Origin: Gorsachius magnificus
Taxonomy: Eukaryota; Chordata; Aves; Pelecaniformes; Ardeidae
Reading direction: 5' to 3'
Length of the DNA: 64,000 bases
NCBI GenBank assembly: GCA_034008185.1
Contig: CM067082.1
Location: 128,465,988 to 128,529,987 of the forward strand
Shown: positions 34,315 to 47,700 of the stretch, piece by piece
Position numbering within the stretch: the stretch's first letter is position 1
Layout of the letters: each line of letters starts with the position of its first letter
The notes under the pieces: generated by a model
The model's input: only the letters and a program-made list of their open reading frames with translations
What the model was told of the DNA's origin: nothing
Databases searched by the model: none
Made by a program: the position numbers and the translations under genes

Positions 34315-36246
34315 TTTGGAGATAGTAGAAATATTATAAACTTTCATAAGAATTGTGCTGCATAAATTGGCTGCCATCATGATGCCATCCTGGAATAATT
34401 CAGATACCCCAGACTAGACAGAACAAAGTCACAGGAAAATCTTTTTTGTCTCTTAATCTGCATAACTCATAATGACAATAAATTAATTTGATGATGTTGT
34501 GGATATTGATTTGATTTAAGGATGGTCAGATAGGTAGATCATATTTCCACCTCAGAAAATTCCTTTTACTGTTTGGTCAATGTAGTAGTATTCCTGAGGG
34601 TCTACTTCAGACAGCCTGACTGAGAGAGGCTTTGCTCTGCATGGTATCACTCTGCCTCCAGCTGCCACCTAGAGTTACTGCTGGCACTTTCCTTACAGGG
34701 AACAACAGAGATGTTTTTCCTCATCTATAGATGCTGAAAAACAAACTACAGATGGACTGAGTTTCCAAATCAGCTGCTACCATTTCAAGAGAGGCACTAA
34801 AAAGGCCTCGTAATCACCTCCTATCTCAGTTTGTTTGTTGATAGTAGAATACCTGCTTTCTGCCCAATTTCCAGCTTTGGTGTCTAGGTCTTAGAACAGA
34901 ATTCTGACCTCTAGCAAAACAGAAAAAAGTCAACAGATTAAAACAAATGTTACTTCACTTTGGGCTAACAGTATTTTCTCACTTCCCCACCCCATGTAAG
35001 CTGCAGAATGCCCAGGTCTGGAGGTGTATTTTTTTGGGACGCTGAGCTATGTGAAGAGGATTGTAAAACTGTGCTTAAGTCTCTGGAAAGGTCAGAGCCC
35101 TTTAGCTTGCTTAATTCACTTCATTCACACCGGGCTCTGTGCCAGGTTCAGCACAAGACACAAGTGCAATTGCAGGTGTGATGCTGACTTGCAAATAACA
35201 AGCAAATGCAGCATCCACCAAAGAAGTTGTTATGCACCCTCTTGATTTGGAAGGGAGGGCAGAAGAGCAGAGCTGAAGCCATAGTTCCTAATTCTTAGAG
35301 AAGTGAGTCATGGGAAGGCAGCAGGAGAGCTCTTTTTTACTTCTAGTGAAGCTGGACCACTGAGAAAGCAGGAATGGAAGAAGCAGGAATTAGAGAATGA
35401 AAAAGTAGCGGGCTGGATCCATCACTCAGTGAAGGCCACTGTCCTGGGAGATGGAGTTGCAGGTCCTCTTATGGAGCCCATTTCTCCGTATGAGTCACTG
35501 AAGTCATCTTTTTCTTATGCCTATTACTCAGCCTTACTAGAGGGCACAACTTCCCCTGTGCTCTTCCTGTTGTGTCTGTCCCAACCAGGCATGCAAATGC
35601 AGTAAAAAGAACATGGGCTAGGTAACTAAAGCTCTTTGTAGATTTGTGCTTAAGCAAAACAATTTATGCCTGGTCCAAAGCTTAAGACTTTGTATTACAG
35701 GCAAGTCAAATGTGCTTCCCAAATGATTACTCAGTGATAGACAGGAATCAAACAAGACAGTCTATCAGATCCCACAAACAGCTGTCTTGACACAACCGAA
35801 GAGACAGGGACTTCTTAAGTCAACTTACCATGAAATTATGGTTTACCATTGCAGGAATTAATAGGATTACTCTAAAAAAGAGCACAACTTGTTTCCTGTC
35901 ACACAGGTCTTGCAGCTTCCATCCTATTGTCTAATAAATCCAGAATTTCACACAGAATGTATTTCAGTTGAATACTCCCATGGACAAGTAACATGCATAC
36001 AGCTGGGTAGGATTGTGCTCTTCAGTTCTGTGGCAACACCCAAGTCCTGAAAGGTGTATTAATCAAGCTGGAAATCACAATACGATCTTTACGTTCCTTT
36101 TAAATGCACTACAGGCTTTACACTATGTGACTGCAACTGAAAATTTTGAAATTAAACAACTACCCATCCCCCTTCCAAAGTTAGAAGGTTTTCTAGGTGT
36201 ATCATGATCACTGAAATAGTCAAAGCTTCCCTATGTCAAAGACCTT

Positions 36247-36262
36247 AAAATTAATTAATTTT
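36247..36262. repeat. 16-bp AT palindrome
   Basis: AAAATTAATTAATTTT is a perfect palindrome containing two overlapping TAATTA-type homeodomain cores. In AT-rich DNA it may be chance. Confidence 0.4.
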
Positions 36263-39200
36263 GTGAAAAGATTTATAACACGTCACTGGTTCACAACTGA
36301 CTTCAGTTCACAGCTGAATAGTTCCTGTTCTTACATATCTGTGTACATAGCTGAAATCCACATAACTAAGCCCTGTGAACATCAGAAAGCTTTTTACAGC
36401 TCCATGGCAAAGGCCACTTAAAAAATTAGTTCTCAATAACCAACACCTCTGCCTGTTCTGACCTGGAACACCCGTGAAAATTAATTTAGTTTGTGATGAT
36501 AATGATGTATTTGTGATTTGCTTTTTCAACTTCCTGAGGCCACTTTTCAATTTGTAAACAAAGTTGCAGACAGATAGTATGCCAAGAAAAATATGGTTTA
36601 AGATATAAACCAGTCATATTTAGTTTTTTATAGAAGAATTAATAATTTACTGAAAAATAGTCTTTGGTATACCCTTAATTCTATCCAAATTATGTAGTGT
36701 AACAATATACTTTGCTTTTTCTAATGGCTTTTTTCCAACTATGTTTACAAAATTTATCCATGAAATTATTTTAACACAAGGAGAAGCCACTCTGATTTGA
36801 CCTGTTACATAAATAGGTCTCAAGAACGTCCTCGTTTTCTTACATACTTTTAAAGCAAATGGTTAATAAAATTATTTTATACTGCTTGTAATTTTCTGTT
36901 GGAGAATTTTGGTGTTTGCTGTAAGGTGAGCAGCCTTAAAAAAATGTGGTAACCTCCTTTATAAATGGTGTAAATAAAGCAAATAAAATACAGATCAGAG
37001 TAACACAAATTTGTGTAGCAAGCCTGAAAAAGAACTGTGAGTTTAAAAGTTGGTTTCAAGATGAAAGCAGCTGTTTGCTTTTAAGAGTAAATGGTACATT
37101 ACAGGAGGAACACAGGTGCCTGACGTACCAGCACAAATAAGCAGATTGAGCAGAGCACCTCACTAATGCCACTGCAGGGTTTCTGGAACTACACTCACTC
37201 GTTTTCAGTTCCTTCTAATATTTCAACACATGGATGTTTCTAATGCCTCAGTAAGACATCTACTATCAAACGTTGAGACTAAAATCTGCGCTTTCCCACC
37301 AAAGCTCATCTCAAGCAAAGCCTGGATGCATCTTAGCATAAACCCCTAACAGCAGCCATATGGGGTCGCTCATTCACTTTTTGGTCTATCTTTAATGGTC
37401 CTCAGATAGCTCCCTTTGATGAATTTCTAAACTTCATTTTTTGAACTGTTTAAGCATTTGGTATGCCAAACATTCATTTTAATTATGCAGTTTGAAAAAA
37501 GACTTTTCTTTTTTATGCTGGAAACTTGATTATTTGACCAAATTCTCTCTAGTCCTTGATTTATGAGGAATATTTTTTTTTCCTATTTGTTTTCTTCATC
37601 CCACTCAAGTTTGGGAAACCCTAATTATATTCCTCAGCTGAGTCACTTTTTCTCCAGACGGAAGAGTCCTAGCTTCACAGGGACTCTCTCCTGACCTGGA
37701 AGCCATTCCTTACCATGAATGTCTTTACTCCCCTTCACTGTATATGAACGCACACAGACTCTGAAAGATGCAGGCATCCCACAGACTCATGCAGGCTCAC
37801 AGCAATGTTTTCCGTTCCTTTCCCAATAAAGCTAACCATTCTGCTTGCTGCTTTGTGACTGCAGCTGAACATTCAAAGTATGTTTTCAGAGAATCACCTA
37901 CAATAACACGTTCTCTTTTCTGAGTGCCAATAACTAATAAGAGCCCTTGATCTATAGTTAAGATTATTGCCTTGTCCCATGTCCATTATTCGCATTTATC
38001 AAAGCAAAATTTTATCTGCCAGTTCACCACTCAGCCATTCCCTATACTTCTTCATGGTCCATTTTGATTACCCTGAATTATTTGGATCATCAGCAAATTT
38101 TCATCTTCCTAGTCACTTTTTTCCCAGCTCGTTTATGCCTATATTGCATCTGCACCTGTGCTACAGGTGCAGATTTCTGTGTGCCTTACTGATAACCTCT
38201 CTCTTATAATAACTACTAATTTCTGCCCTGTGTTTTTCAAATATTTTAAACAGTTGTTATCTCATAAAAACTCTGTTCCTGCAGGAACATCTGGAGCTAA
38301 GACCAGAACATCAATCACAAGAAGTCTGTGCTCAACTTCAATTGCCATATACTCCTGGGTGCCCAAGAAACTTCAAACAGCAATAAGCCTACAAATTTAT
38401 GTTAGTGTTTTCCCAGTCCTTTTGGAAATGAACAGCTGGGCATCCAAGTCATGTCATCAGAGTCCAGAAACACAGAACCGTTACACCTAAGATACTGGTA
38501 GGCTTTATCTACTGGATACTCTTGCATGTGCCTAATAATCTTCTATGACATAGTTCCCTTTAAAATTCAGTAGCAGCATCCACTTCCCTTTAATGTGCAG
38601 CCTAAGGAAGAGATGAAGATATTCTCGCACTTCTCTTTTTATTTGATGAATAATGTGTGGATTATATGTATGCCACTGGACAAAAAATAGTGCAATGCCC
38701 AGGGCAAGGACTAGGTGCTTTCAAGTGAGTGTTTACATAAGCATCAGCAGTAAACCCAAGCTTGGACCTAATCCCTAGAATCATAACGTTTTTCAGATAA
38801 AGTCCTGTTTTCGGTGTTTCTCAGTGTCTCTAAGCTCAATGCATTCCCTCCATGGAGAAGAGTCAACATGTCTTTTTTGCTTTTAGACATTTCAGGCACA
38901 GCTCCACAGTCAGCCCTGTAACAATACTCAGACTGAGTATTCCAGGATTACCTGTGTTACTCCATTGATTTCCAGCAGTTTACCCTATACCTTCTACCTG
39001 TATTCCATTAAGAAAGGGAAATGCTTTTGATGGAAGTAAAGATATTCCTGGCCAAAAGTTTGCTGTCCTGCTGGCATCACACTAAATGAAACATGAAACG
39101 AGTACTGAAGTGATGAGGGATAAAGATTGTCAGAGTTTCAAGGGGCTGTTTTTTATTCAATGTTCAAAAAAATGTTACAAATACGCATTTCCATTTCAAA

Positions 39201-42200
39201 TGTTTACATTTTGCATTGGATGAGCCTGGTTCAGGGGAACAAACACTGTCTGTCGAACAGGATGTGGACTCCTCTTGTAAAGTGGTCTGGTAAAACAGAC
39301 CCGTTATTTGAGAACTAGGGGGTCCATCTACTTTGCTAATCCCTCATTCTTTCATCTTCAACCAAAAAGAATGATTTTGTCGCAGCAAACACTGTTCATT
39401 CAATGAGCCTTTTCTTTGGGAAAGAGATCGTACAAAAGGAAAAACCCCACCTTAATCCAAACCAAACATTCTTACTCTACCAAGTTCCTTCCTGCCATCG
39501 GTGTCAATGGCTGTTTTCACTAAATAAGGATTAGATATTAATTATATAGGGTAAGTGCAGAATTGCAGAAATGTTTTCAATAAAGACAGTGTATTTCACA
39601 TCTCAGGAAAGAAACTTATTCTGCATCTTATTTCAGCACAATTCTTCCAACTAAATGGTTGGAGCTGGGGAGCCAAGCTGTGCTATATACCTGAGGCACT
39701 ATCAAAATTCTTCAATTTGTAGATAATATATGCAATTTGTAGATCAACATTTCTTAAATATAGGATAACTGAAAAATATTGCAGAAGGTTTAGAGAATTT
39801 ACAGATCAGTATCAAAACAACAAAGATTTAAAGATAAGGTGCTGTGAGTCTAGGAGGAAACCAGTATATGTTCGACCTGCCAAGACCTTGGGTCCCAGTG
39901 AGAGGAAAAAATGTGCATTTCCTTCTACCAGTGGTGACAGAGAAGGTGCAGAGGCAGGTGCTGTTCCTTTCTTGCTGACAAGCACACATGAGGAGAGGCC
40001 AGGGGTACAACATTTACCTCTGGAGGGGGAAGGCTGCAAATGTCTCTCATGACTTACTACTGCTTCTGAAGGACGGTGATTCCCACCGATGCTATGGTTG
40101 GTGACACATCTTGCTCCACAATGTAGCTCATTGTTTCTAAAAATGGTGCATAAAATGACATTATAGCTTCTCTGTGGTTACAGCTTGTGCTGTCATGTGA
40201 TTATGTTGCATTTCAGAAACTGCATTTTAGCATGTATCAAGTAAATATATTGCACGTTAATTAAATACAGGAAAATATTGTCAGTTGAAAAAAGAAAGCT
40301 GGACAATTAACACTACAGAAATCCAACCATAAAGGAAATTATTCTAGCTTAGGTATTCCTGACTCAGACAAGCAATTATTGAGTAACAGGCCCTAATCAG
40401 CTGCTACTCTGGAGTCAGAAAAGTCCACAGATCAGCAGTGACCTGATGCAGTCATTTGGTGGGGTTTCTCTCCCATGTCTCTAGACACTGTCCTTACCAC
40501 AGCATCTGCTTGCCACCCTGTCACCTACCTTTCTTTTCAACAAAATGGAATGGCCCCTACCTCCCTTCCCTGCGGCAGCAACCTGACTACCCGTTACCTC
40601 TTCATCTACAGAGGCCACCTCGCCTTGAAGTCTGTGTGTCCTGCAGCACACAGTGGCCAAGCTGTGGCTGACTCCCAGCCCCTCTGCCCTCAGCTGTGGC
40701 TGCCCCATTGCAAGCCGCCTGGCTGAGCAGCACTGCGTTCCCTCACCGGCCATTCCTGCCTACGCTACCTGCTAAGAGCGGTAAGTGAGAGAAAATGCTC
40801 AGCAGGACATATGAGGCCCATCCACCATATAACCTACAGATACCTTTTTTTACACGTAAAATCTATAAATAATGCATACAAATGAAAAAGACTTTCTCCT
40901 AAGTGGCTTTCCATAGTTCCACAATCCATTCAGGTTTTGGTTTTTTGTTTTTTTCCTGTCCCTTTGCAAGGCAAAACTTCCAAGAGCATAAGGACTTCAG
41001 AAACAGTCTAAAATGTCCAGACAACTTTGGAAGCAATTTCTCAGTGGGAACTGCAAATCTGAGGAGACTTCTTTATAATACTTCATGTTTACACTGTAAA
41101 TGAAATATGGTACTTTATGTTTTATTCTTTGTATATGAACAGATGTGTTACCATTGTTTAAACACTACAACAGGTTGCTTAGATGAATTAACATTTACTT
41201 GGAAAAACAGAAGGGCTATCATTCAGTTTCTGTTTATAAATTGTGCCAAAATAGTGTCAATCTGTACTTCTTTGTTTCCATGTACCACCCTCCCATAAGT
41301 GTTGAGAATTAATCTTTTATTTTCTGATTCTTTGTAAAGAGGGATAAAAAGTGCAAAGCATCATACATATCCAACAGAGTTACTTTCAAACACTTTTACT
41401 TAGATTTAGTAAGAACTTATTCTGGAAGAATATACATTAAAAAGTAGTAGAACTTGTCTCTTTATGACACACTAATCCCACACAAGCATTAGCCACAATT
41501 GCAGTTACATAGGAGTATGTGCAAAAGCATGAAAAAATGGACAATAAAGAAATACTTCAGGAAAAATTATCAAGTAAGTCCTCAAGCATCTCCAAATAAA
41601 CTCTACATGTATTTATGAAAAGATGATGACATGAAGCACAGGCCTTTCACAACACTGCTTTCCTGCAGGTTTGCAATCCACATGAGATGCAATCCAAGAG
41701 GCTTGCATGCTCTGTATACTTGCTCCATATACAAGTTACATACCACTTCACCACTGATTAGATACCCTCGTCATACCTGCTATATAACCAACAAAAGATA
41801 TAACAACTTCCAAGTCCACTAGACAGGCATCAGCCTCTCTTCCTATGACACAGAGCCACTCCTCCTGGCTGATCCATTCTTCGTTCCCAACCCAAATGAC
41901 ATCTCACTATTTTTCAGTCTTTCCCCTCAACACCACGGTCAGTCTCCACCTCACGTAGTCCAGCACACCCCACACTTGCAGGACTGTGACAGTGCAAGAC
42001 CATCCATTCAGCCCTTTTCTATGTTCTTTTATCTCTGAAACCTTTCCCTCAGCTAACTAAGGACTTCCTCTGTCTGTTAGTAGGGATCTATTAACAAAAC
42101 CTTGCAGGGGGCATGAAAATTAGGATTTTTAAAAGCATCCACTCTTGGGACTCAGTCCTGTCCCTACTGCAGTCTATGGTAAAACTTCTTTTGCCATGGT

Positions 42201-44588
42201 TTGAAGCATATAAGAAAATAATAGGAGGGTCTGAAGTGATCCAGGATTTCAGAAAACTGAAGTATCATACAAAGTGGTAGAAATAAGGGGTACCGGAGCT
42301 GAAGTTCGCCCTAAATATGAGCCCATCACTGCATGCAACTGTGAATAACTACAACTAGCAACTTCTCCCATGAATTTTAGAAACGCCTTGAACTGTTTTT
42401 ACTGTTGCTGCAAGAAATTGCCTGGCCAACAAAAGAGATTGTGACAGAAATCTCATGCTTAAAGAGATTATAGATGAGGTATTTAACATGCATAGCACCT
42501 GGGATCCAGTTAAATGAGGAATGTAGGCTGCAAATGCTCGAGGGGATCTATTAGCAACAATGTCCTGCAGTGAGAGTATCCAGCAAGGTAACAAAATCAT
42601 CTGTAATAAGGGTATTCCCAAGAAAAAATAAATCATTAATGTGCTCCTGCTGTGCTAGGAGTATTCATGACTTATGGAGAGACAGTGGTGGTAACTGGGC
42701 TGGAGGAGGAAAACAAGGGGTCCTTTTTACAAGATTGATGGTGTTATTTTATACCAACCAGGTATAGAGGGGGAGTAAAACCAATATGTGTAATGACAGC
42801 TCACTAGAGAGGTTATTTATGCTGTGCCAAAAGATTTCAGATGCTGAATTTAAACAGCCACCCACCAAGGATATGTGGAGTAAGAACAATAAGTTATAAA
42901 ACCTGAGACTTAGTTTAGTTTCCAGGCTTATTGCCACTAAAAATATGTTTATTTATTTTATATAAAATGTGAGATCTGACAGGCACTTGATCTTTGAGTT
43001 CCTCTCTTAACCAGTATCTGATCATGGTGTAAAGACCGGAGTTCAGCAGGGGTTTGGCACGCGACCCAGAGACCTAAAAATTTTGTACATGACCAAGGGT
43101 GAGACACCAGTTCTAGATTCAAAAAACAGCACCATTCCAGATGCTTTTATTGTAACAGTCAAACCAAATTTCAGAACACTTTCTGAATGTGAGAGCCAAG
43201 ACCCATGAAAATGAATGAGACAATTGCTATCAACGCTAATGAGCATTTAATCAGAACATAAAAGGAAAGGAAACTAACTGCATACATCAGCTCTTTCTCA
43301 AGTTGTAGTCTTCTGACAGTAAGAGTCTGTGTAATCTGTGACTGGCTTTCTTCTAACATACTCTATTTTTCATTGGCTTACTCTGGGATGCCCTTTGATA
43401 ATAGGGAGTTAATGGATTTCCTGGCACTTACAGGCTTTTGAAAATTCTGGTTATATCTGCTTCACAGAGAATTACTTAAATTTGCTAATGTTTACTGAAT
43501 GCTTTTGAATCCTCTGAAGGAAAGCTTTAGATAAGGCAAGGGTATTGTTGTTCTTCATCTCTGATAGCTTAACTTGGGATTTGCCTTGATGCTGAACAGA
43601 ACACTCAGCATATAGCTGTAAAGCTTCTGGAGTTTGGAAAGATTCAATCTTACTTCTTAAGCAAAAGAAGAAAAAAAAAGTTGCTGTTCATTATTTTTAA
43701 CCCCCTGATGATATATGCAGTTATAAAGAGTTTCATTTTTAAATTCTGAGAAGAGAGGCATTCAAAGTTGACAGCATCTCTCAATAGTGTCCTTTGAAAA
43801 TGGTCCTGGGAGGGGGGACAAAATATTATTGATTTATTCCAGAAGCTCAGCATTAAAATGAACAGGAAATATACCCCACGATGGTCTCTTATAAGCAACT
43901 ACCTAGAGACAGGAAATTGAATGCATTACTTTATGCTTTTTAACGTGGGATTTAGGAATTTAGATAAAGAGTGATTTTCTTTATGGAAGAACATGAAAAT
44001 TTCTCATTTCCCATTCCTCTTGAGCTTCTGGTTTCCTTTTTTTCAGTGCACTAATGTTGTTGGCTTTCCTATTAATTCATTTTGTCATGTCAAAATATAT
44101 TAGTATTCTTTTGAAAAATTATAAACAGAATGAAAAGACAGATGCTTTCAGCATACTCATTAACTAGTTCAATAACTCTATTTTATTGCTTTCTCAGGTT
44201 TCGCTTCCTGGAGTACAGTAGGTTAGCCATTGTCTTCTCCCCCCAGTCACTGCATCTGGAAAAGGGAAAATAGCGAGTAAAAAGACTGATTAAATATTTT
44301 TTTTTTTCAGCACCACAACAGTGTAATATAATTTCTAAACCTTTCTGTTGCAAAGATGATCCAAAACATCCAATGCTGATTTCTGGTTTGCATTGATTTC
44401 TCTTAAAGAAAACAGCTATTTCACATTTTCTAACAGTTACTTTTTTTTTAAGTTTTGCAGACCTTGAAATCCACAACTCTGGTACATTAATTTGGGTGGT
44501 CACATGTGATCATTTTGAAATGTCGCTTTGGAAATTCTGCTATATTTTCCTCCCTATCTGCCTTCTAGTTAATAGTGTTATAACAACA

Positions 44589-44773
44589 CACAGTGTCCAG
44601 CGCCCAGTTCTGAGCTCAGCAATACAGGAGAGACGTGGTCACATTGGCGCAAGCCCAGTGAAGGGTCATGAAGTTGATTAAGGGACTGGAGCATCCTTGA
44701 TACAAGAAGAGGCTGAGAGCTGGGACTGTTTAGCCTGGAGAAGAAGCTCAGCCAGGTCTTATCAGTGTGTAGA
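44589..44773 (+). mobile_element. CR1 LINE, internal fragment
   Basis: The sequence follows the C-terminal part of CR1 ORF2: the CCAGTTCTGAGCTCAGCAATACA block, then AGTGAAGGGTCATGAAG, GATTAAGGGACTGGAGCAT, AAGAGGCTGAGAGCTGGGAC and TTTAGCCTGGAGAAGAAG, ending at TCTTATCAGTGTGT. Both ends are truncated, the 3' octamer repeats are missing and the frame is not intact. The same ORF2 interval occurs in the longer copy at 54,958-56,316. Confidence 0.85.
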
Positions 44774-47700
44774 TGATAGATTTGTTCTCTATGCAGCTTT
44801 AACATTTCTTGCATTAGGGCTTCAGGGCTGCTTGTGGCAGTTAAAAGGTAAATGTTTAGTGCAGCTCTGAAGTTTCTGAAATAGTACCCCATCAACACCC
44901 TCTTCTATTTTTTGACCACTCTGTGTTTAAGCCACTTTCCCATTCTAAAAAGTCCAAGACCCTGTGTCAGGGTAGGCTCATTGAAAAATTTAATATAATC
45001 TTTTAGCCACAAAGAAAGAAAACTCTGTCTCCATGAGACAATGTGTTAAGGAATGCTGGTGAGCTGTACTTACAAAGTAATGTCTTGCAAATCCTACAGT
45101 AAGAGGTAGAGTAGAGAGAAATGTAATTGAACCCTATAGATTGGGGGAAAAAAGAAAGAAAGAAAGAAAGAGAGAAAGAAAGAAAGAAACAAACAAACAA
45201 CTGATTAAGTTTTCATTTTCCGTCTTACAGCTTCACTTCATTTTACAGAAAACATAACTGTCTTCCAGACAGCTATATCTTTCTTATTGTATTACAGGAA
45301 CCTGTGATCAGATGAAAACCTTTAGGCTAAGTGTCTTCTTCTGTATCACACTTTTAGCAACCCACTTGTTTATAGTTGTATTTGCAATCATATTTCTGCA
45401 GACCATTTTCTCCCCTTCTGTAATCTCAATACATGTTCAGGGACTTAAATGGGAACTCTGTTCATAAGCAATTGCAGAATTAAGTCCCTAAAGATAAAGT
45501 TGGAACACAGCTATCAAAAAAATTATAATTATACACAAAGCTGAGACTGAATTCTGGGCTGCCTCGTACTGCATAACGCATAAACCAGACAGCAAAATAA
45601 TAGATATTTCAGAACCTATCCAAGTTATCTGCTACTCAGTTTTCATCTGCTTTTGGTTTAATTTCTTAATCCTTTGGACCAGAAAGCTGTCTGATAATAT
45701 GCCTCTTAAGTAAGTAATGATCTCTATTGTAACAGTTATAAAAAAATTACAATTACACATGGAAAATTCTGTAAAGAATATTGTTTATTAAAGTTTCAAA
45801 ATTGCCTCACAGGTACCACCAGAGAAACAAGAATAAGAAGGCAACTGCAAAACATTAGGAACAAGAAAAGAGGACTGAAAACAGCTGTGGGAACAAATAC
45901 CATCTCTACAAATAATATTTGTAATGTCATCTTCTAATTCTTTTATGTATAGCAATATCTGCTTGAGGCAGTGCAGAAGGGTGCAAATGAATATATCCTC
46001 AGCGTGCCAGCTGTTGCTCTACAGTTAGATACTCTACTTCATGTCAGGCAATATTTAGGTTTATAAGAAACTTCCACACATTGTTTTGGAATAGGTGGCT
46101 CAATGGGATTCCATTGCCAGGAGCAGCAAGATCAAATGTACTATCTCGGATTACAATTACCAACTCATATTGCAGAAGCAGAAATTCAATCCACAATCAA
46201 GAACAACAGGATGCAGAGGCAATAATCCCACCCTATGAAGCCACCCTGCTGGTTCTTCTTAAGCAAAATTAAATGGGTAGATATTCATTAAACTGTTTGG
46301 AACATGGTAACCTGTCAGGTCCACTGACCACACTTGATTTGGGCGGGTGGGCACTTCGGTGAGAAATCTGATTAGTAGGAGATAGCTCAAAAGCCTCAAT
46401 GAAATGTTCTGTGAAAAGAGACAGCCCTGCTGTGCAATATTGTTATATCTCCTCTGTGCCCTGCTGAGATAACAAATAAAGCAGGAGTAGTTATAGCTAT
46501 AAAAATTTACCATATGACTACAATGCAGCAAAAGTATTAAACTTCTTTTAGTGACGGCACTCAACGTTAATTGTACCAACATCATCAGAAGGGGGAAAGA
46601 CTGCTGAACAGTGAAAAAAGCCATGGTTTTCACAGCGATTTCAACGTGGCTATCAAATATGTGTCCCCACTCTGACATAACCAAGTTCTTGGCCATTTTT
46701 TAGTTTTTATATCTGGGAAATTATTTGTTGCACATCAAGATGGTTATCAGATTGGTATGAGTATGGCAGAATTCAAACTGTAAAAGAGTATAAGCTTTTG
46801 AATACACACAATAGCATGTTGATATAAAGCTATGGCTTATATTTTTTAATCTGCAATGTGCTTTTTGTCCTAAAACAGGGTATATTAGGGTGCACATGAA
46901 CAACTTTAACTAATTTTGTCAAGTGCTTTGGTTTGATCTCTTTGAACAATGTCACTTGTACTCCTACATTGTCATACTTTAGGGCTTTTGACACTAATTT
47001 TTGAAATTTTTTTAAGAAAACAATACAAAAGTACCTCTGTGAAAAGCTATTTTAAAAGCTAGTGTCCGTTACTATCCTTCCTTTAACTGCTGATATATCA
47101 GTAAGAAAAATAAAGGCATAACCAAGAAAAAAAGTGCCTTAAGCTCCTAAGACAAATTTTACCTGTCAACACGCAGCATCTGGGAATATGAGTAACTCAG
47201 TGGGTCCTGTCTGAGTTTCCTTCCTCCTTTAACTGTAGACTGTAGTCTAACATTTACTCTCAACTTAGATCCAGACTATAATTTTATATTCATTGCTTTG
47301 TTAGGTTCACTCTGAAGGAAATGATGAAAGCTTGAGTGAACACTACTTTATTATTGAAATCCAAACAACTGTATCAAGGCAAAAAACACAGCAACCGGAA
47401 AACACTCGTAGATGTGTCTGCACTTCATTATAGACAAAAGGAAATTTGTCATGCTTTGAAGTGTTGGAGCTTTAATTGCCTCAGGTTGCATGAGCAACTA
47501 TGAGTACTGTAGAAGTACTGTTGGAATTTGGCCCCTCCAAATGTCCCACTTAACAGTTTTTCTACATCATTTGTGAGACAGGACTTTCAACCTCAACCTC
47601 TGAGGGTTAACTTTTTTGCCTCTAGTTTCCATCTGCAGGAAATTAAAGTACAGACTTTTTTTAGCCAGATATGCAATGCACTTGCAGACATAGACATAAA

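Larger units (their letters stand above)
29817..44588. other. Long intergenic stretch, no gene recognised
   Basis: About 15 kb. Small structures seen: a C/G hairpin at 30,249-30,285, a 14-bp tandem duplication at 34,287-34,314, a 16-bp AT palindrome at 36,247-36,262 and a duplicated 12-16 base segment near 39,713-39,750. A GC-richer patch at about 40,490-40,780 contains a possible but unproven splice-bounded segment (see findings). The open frame at 33,216-33,704 (minus, 162 codons) has a protein-like composition but no family match that I know and is not called. Confidence 0.5.

Noticed and set aside
34669..34686. GCCACCTAGAG as a third CTCF site
   Set aside because: Two or more core positions mismatch, so it is too weak to list.
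46259..46696. 145-codon minus-strand frame as a membrane protein gene
   Set aside because: The hydrophobic content follows from T-rich codons in AT-rich DNA; there is no family match, promoter or splice context.
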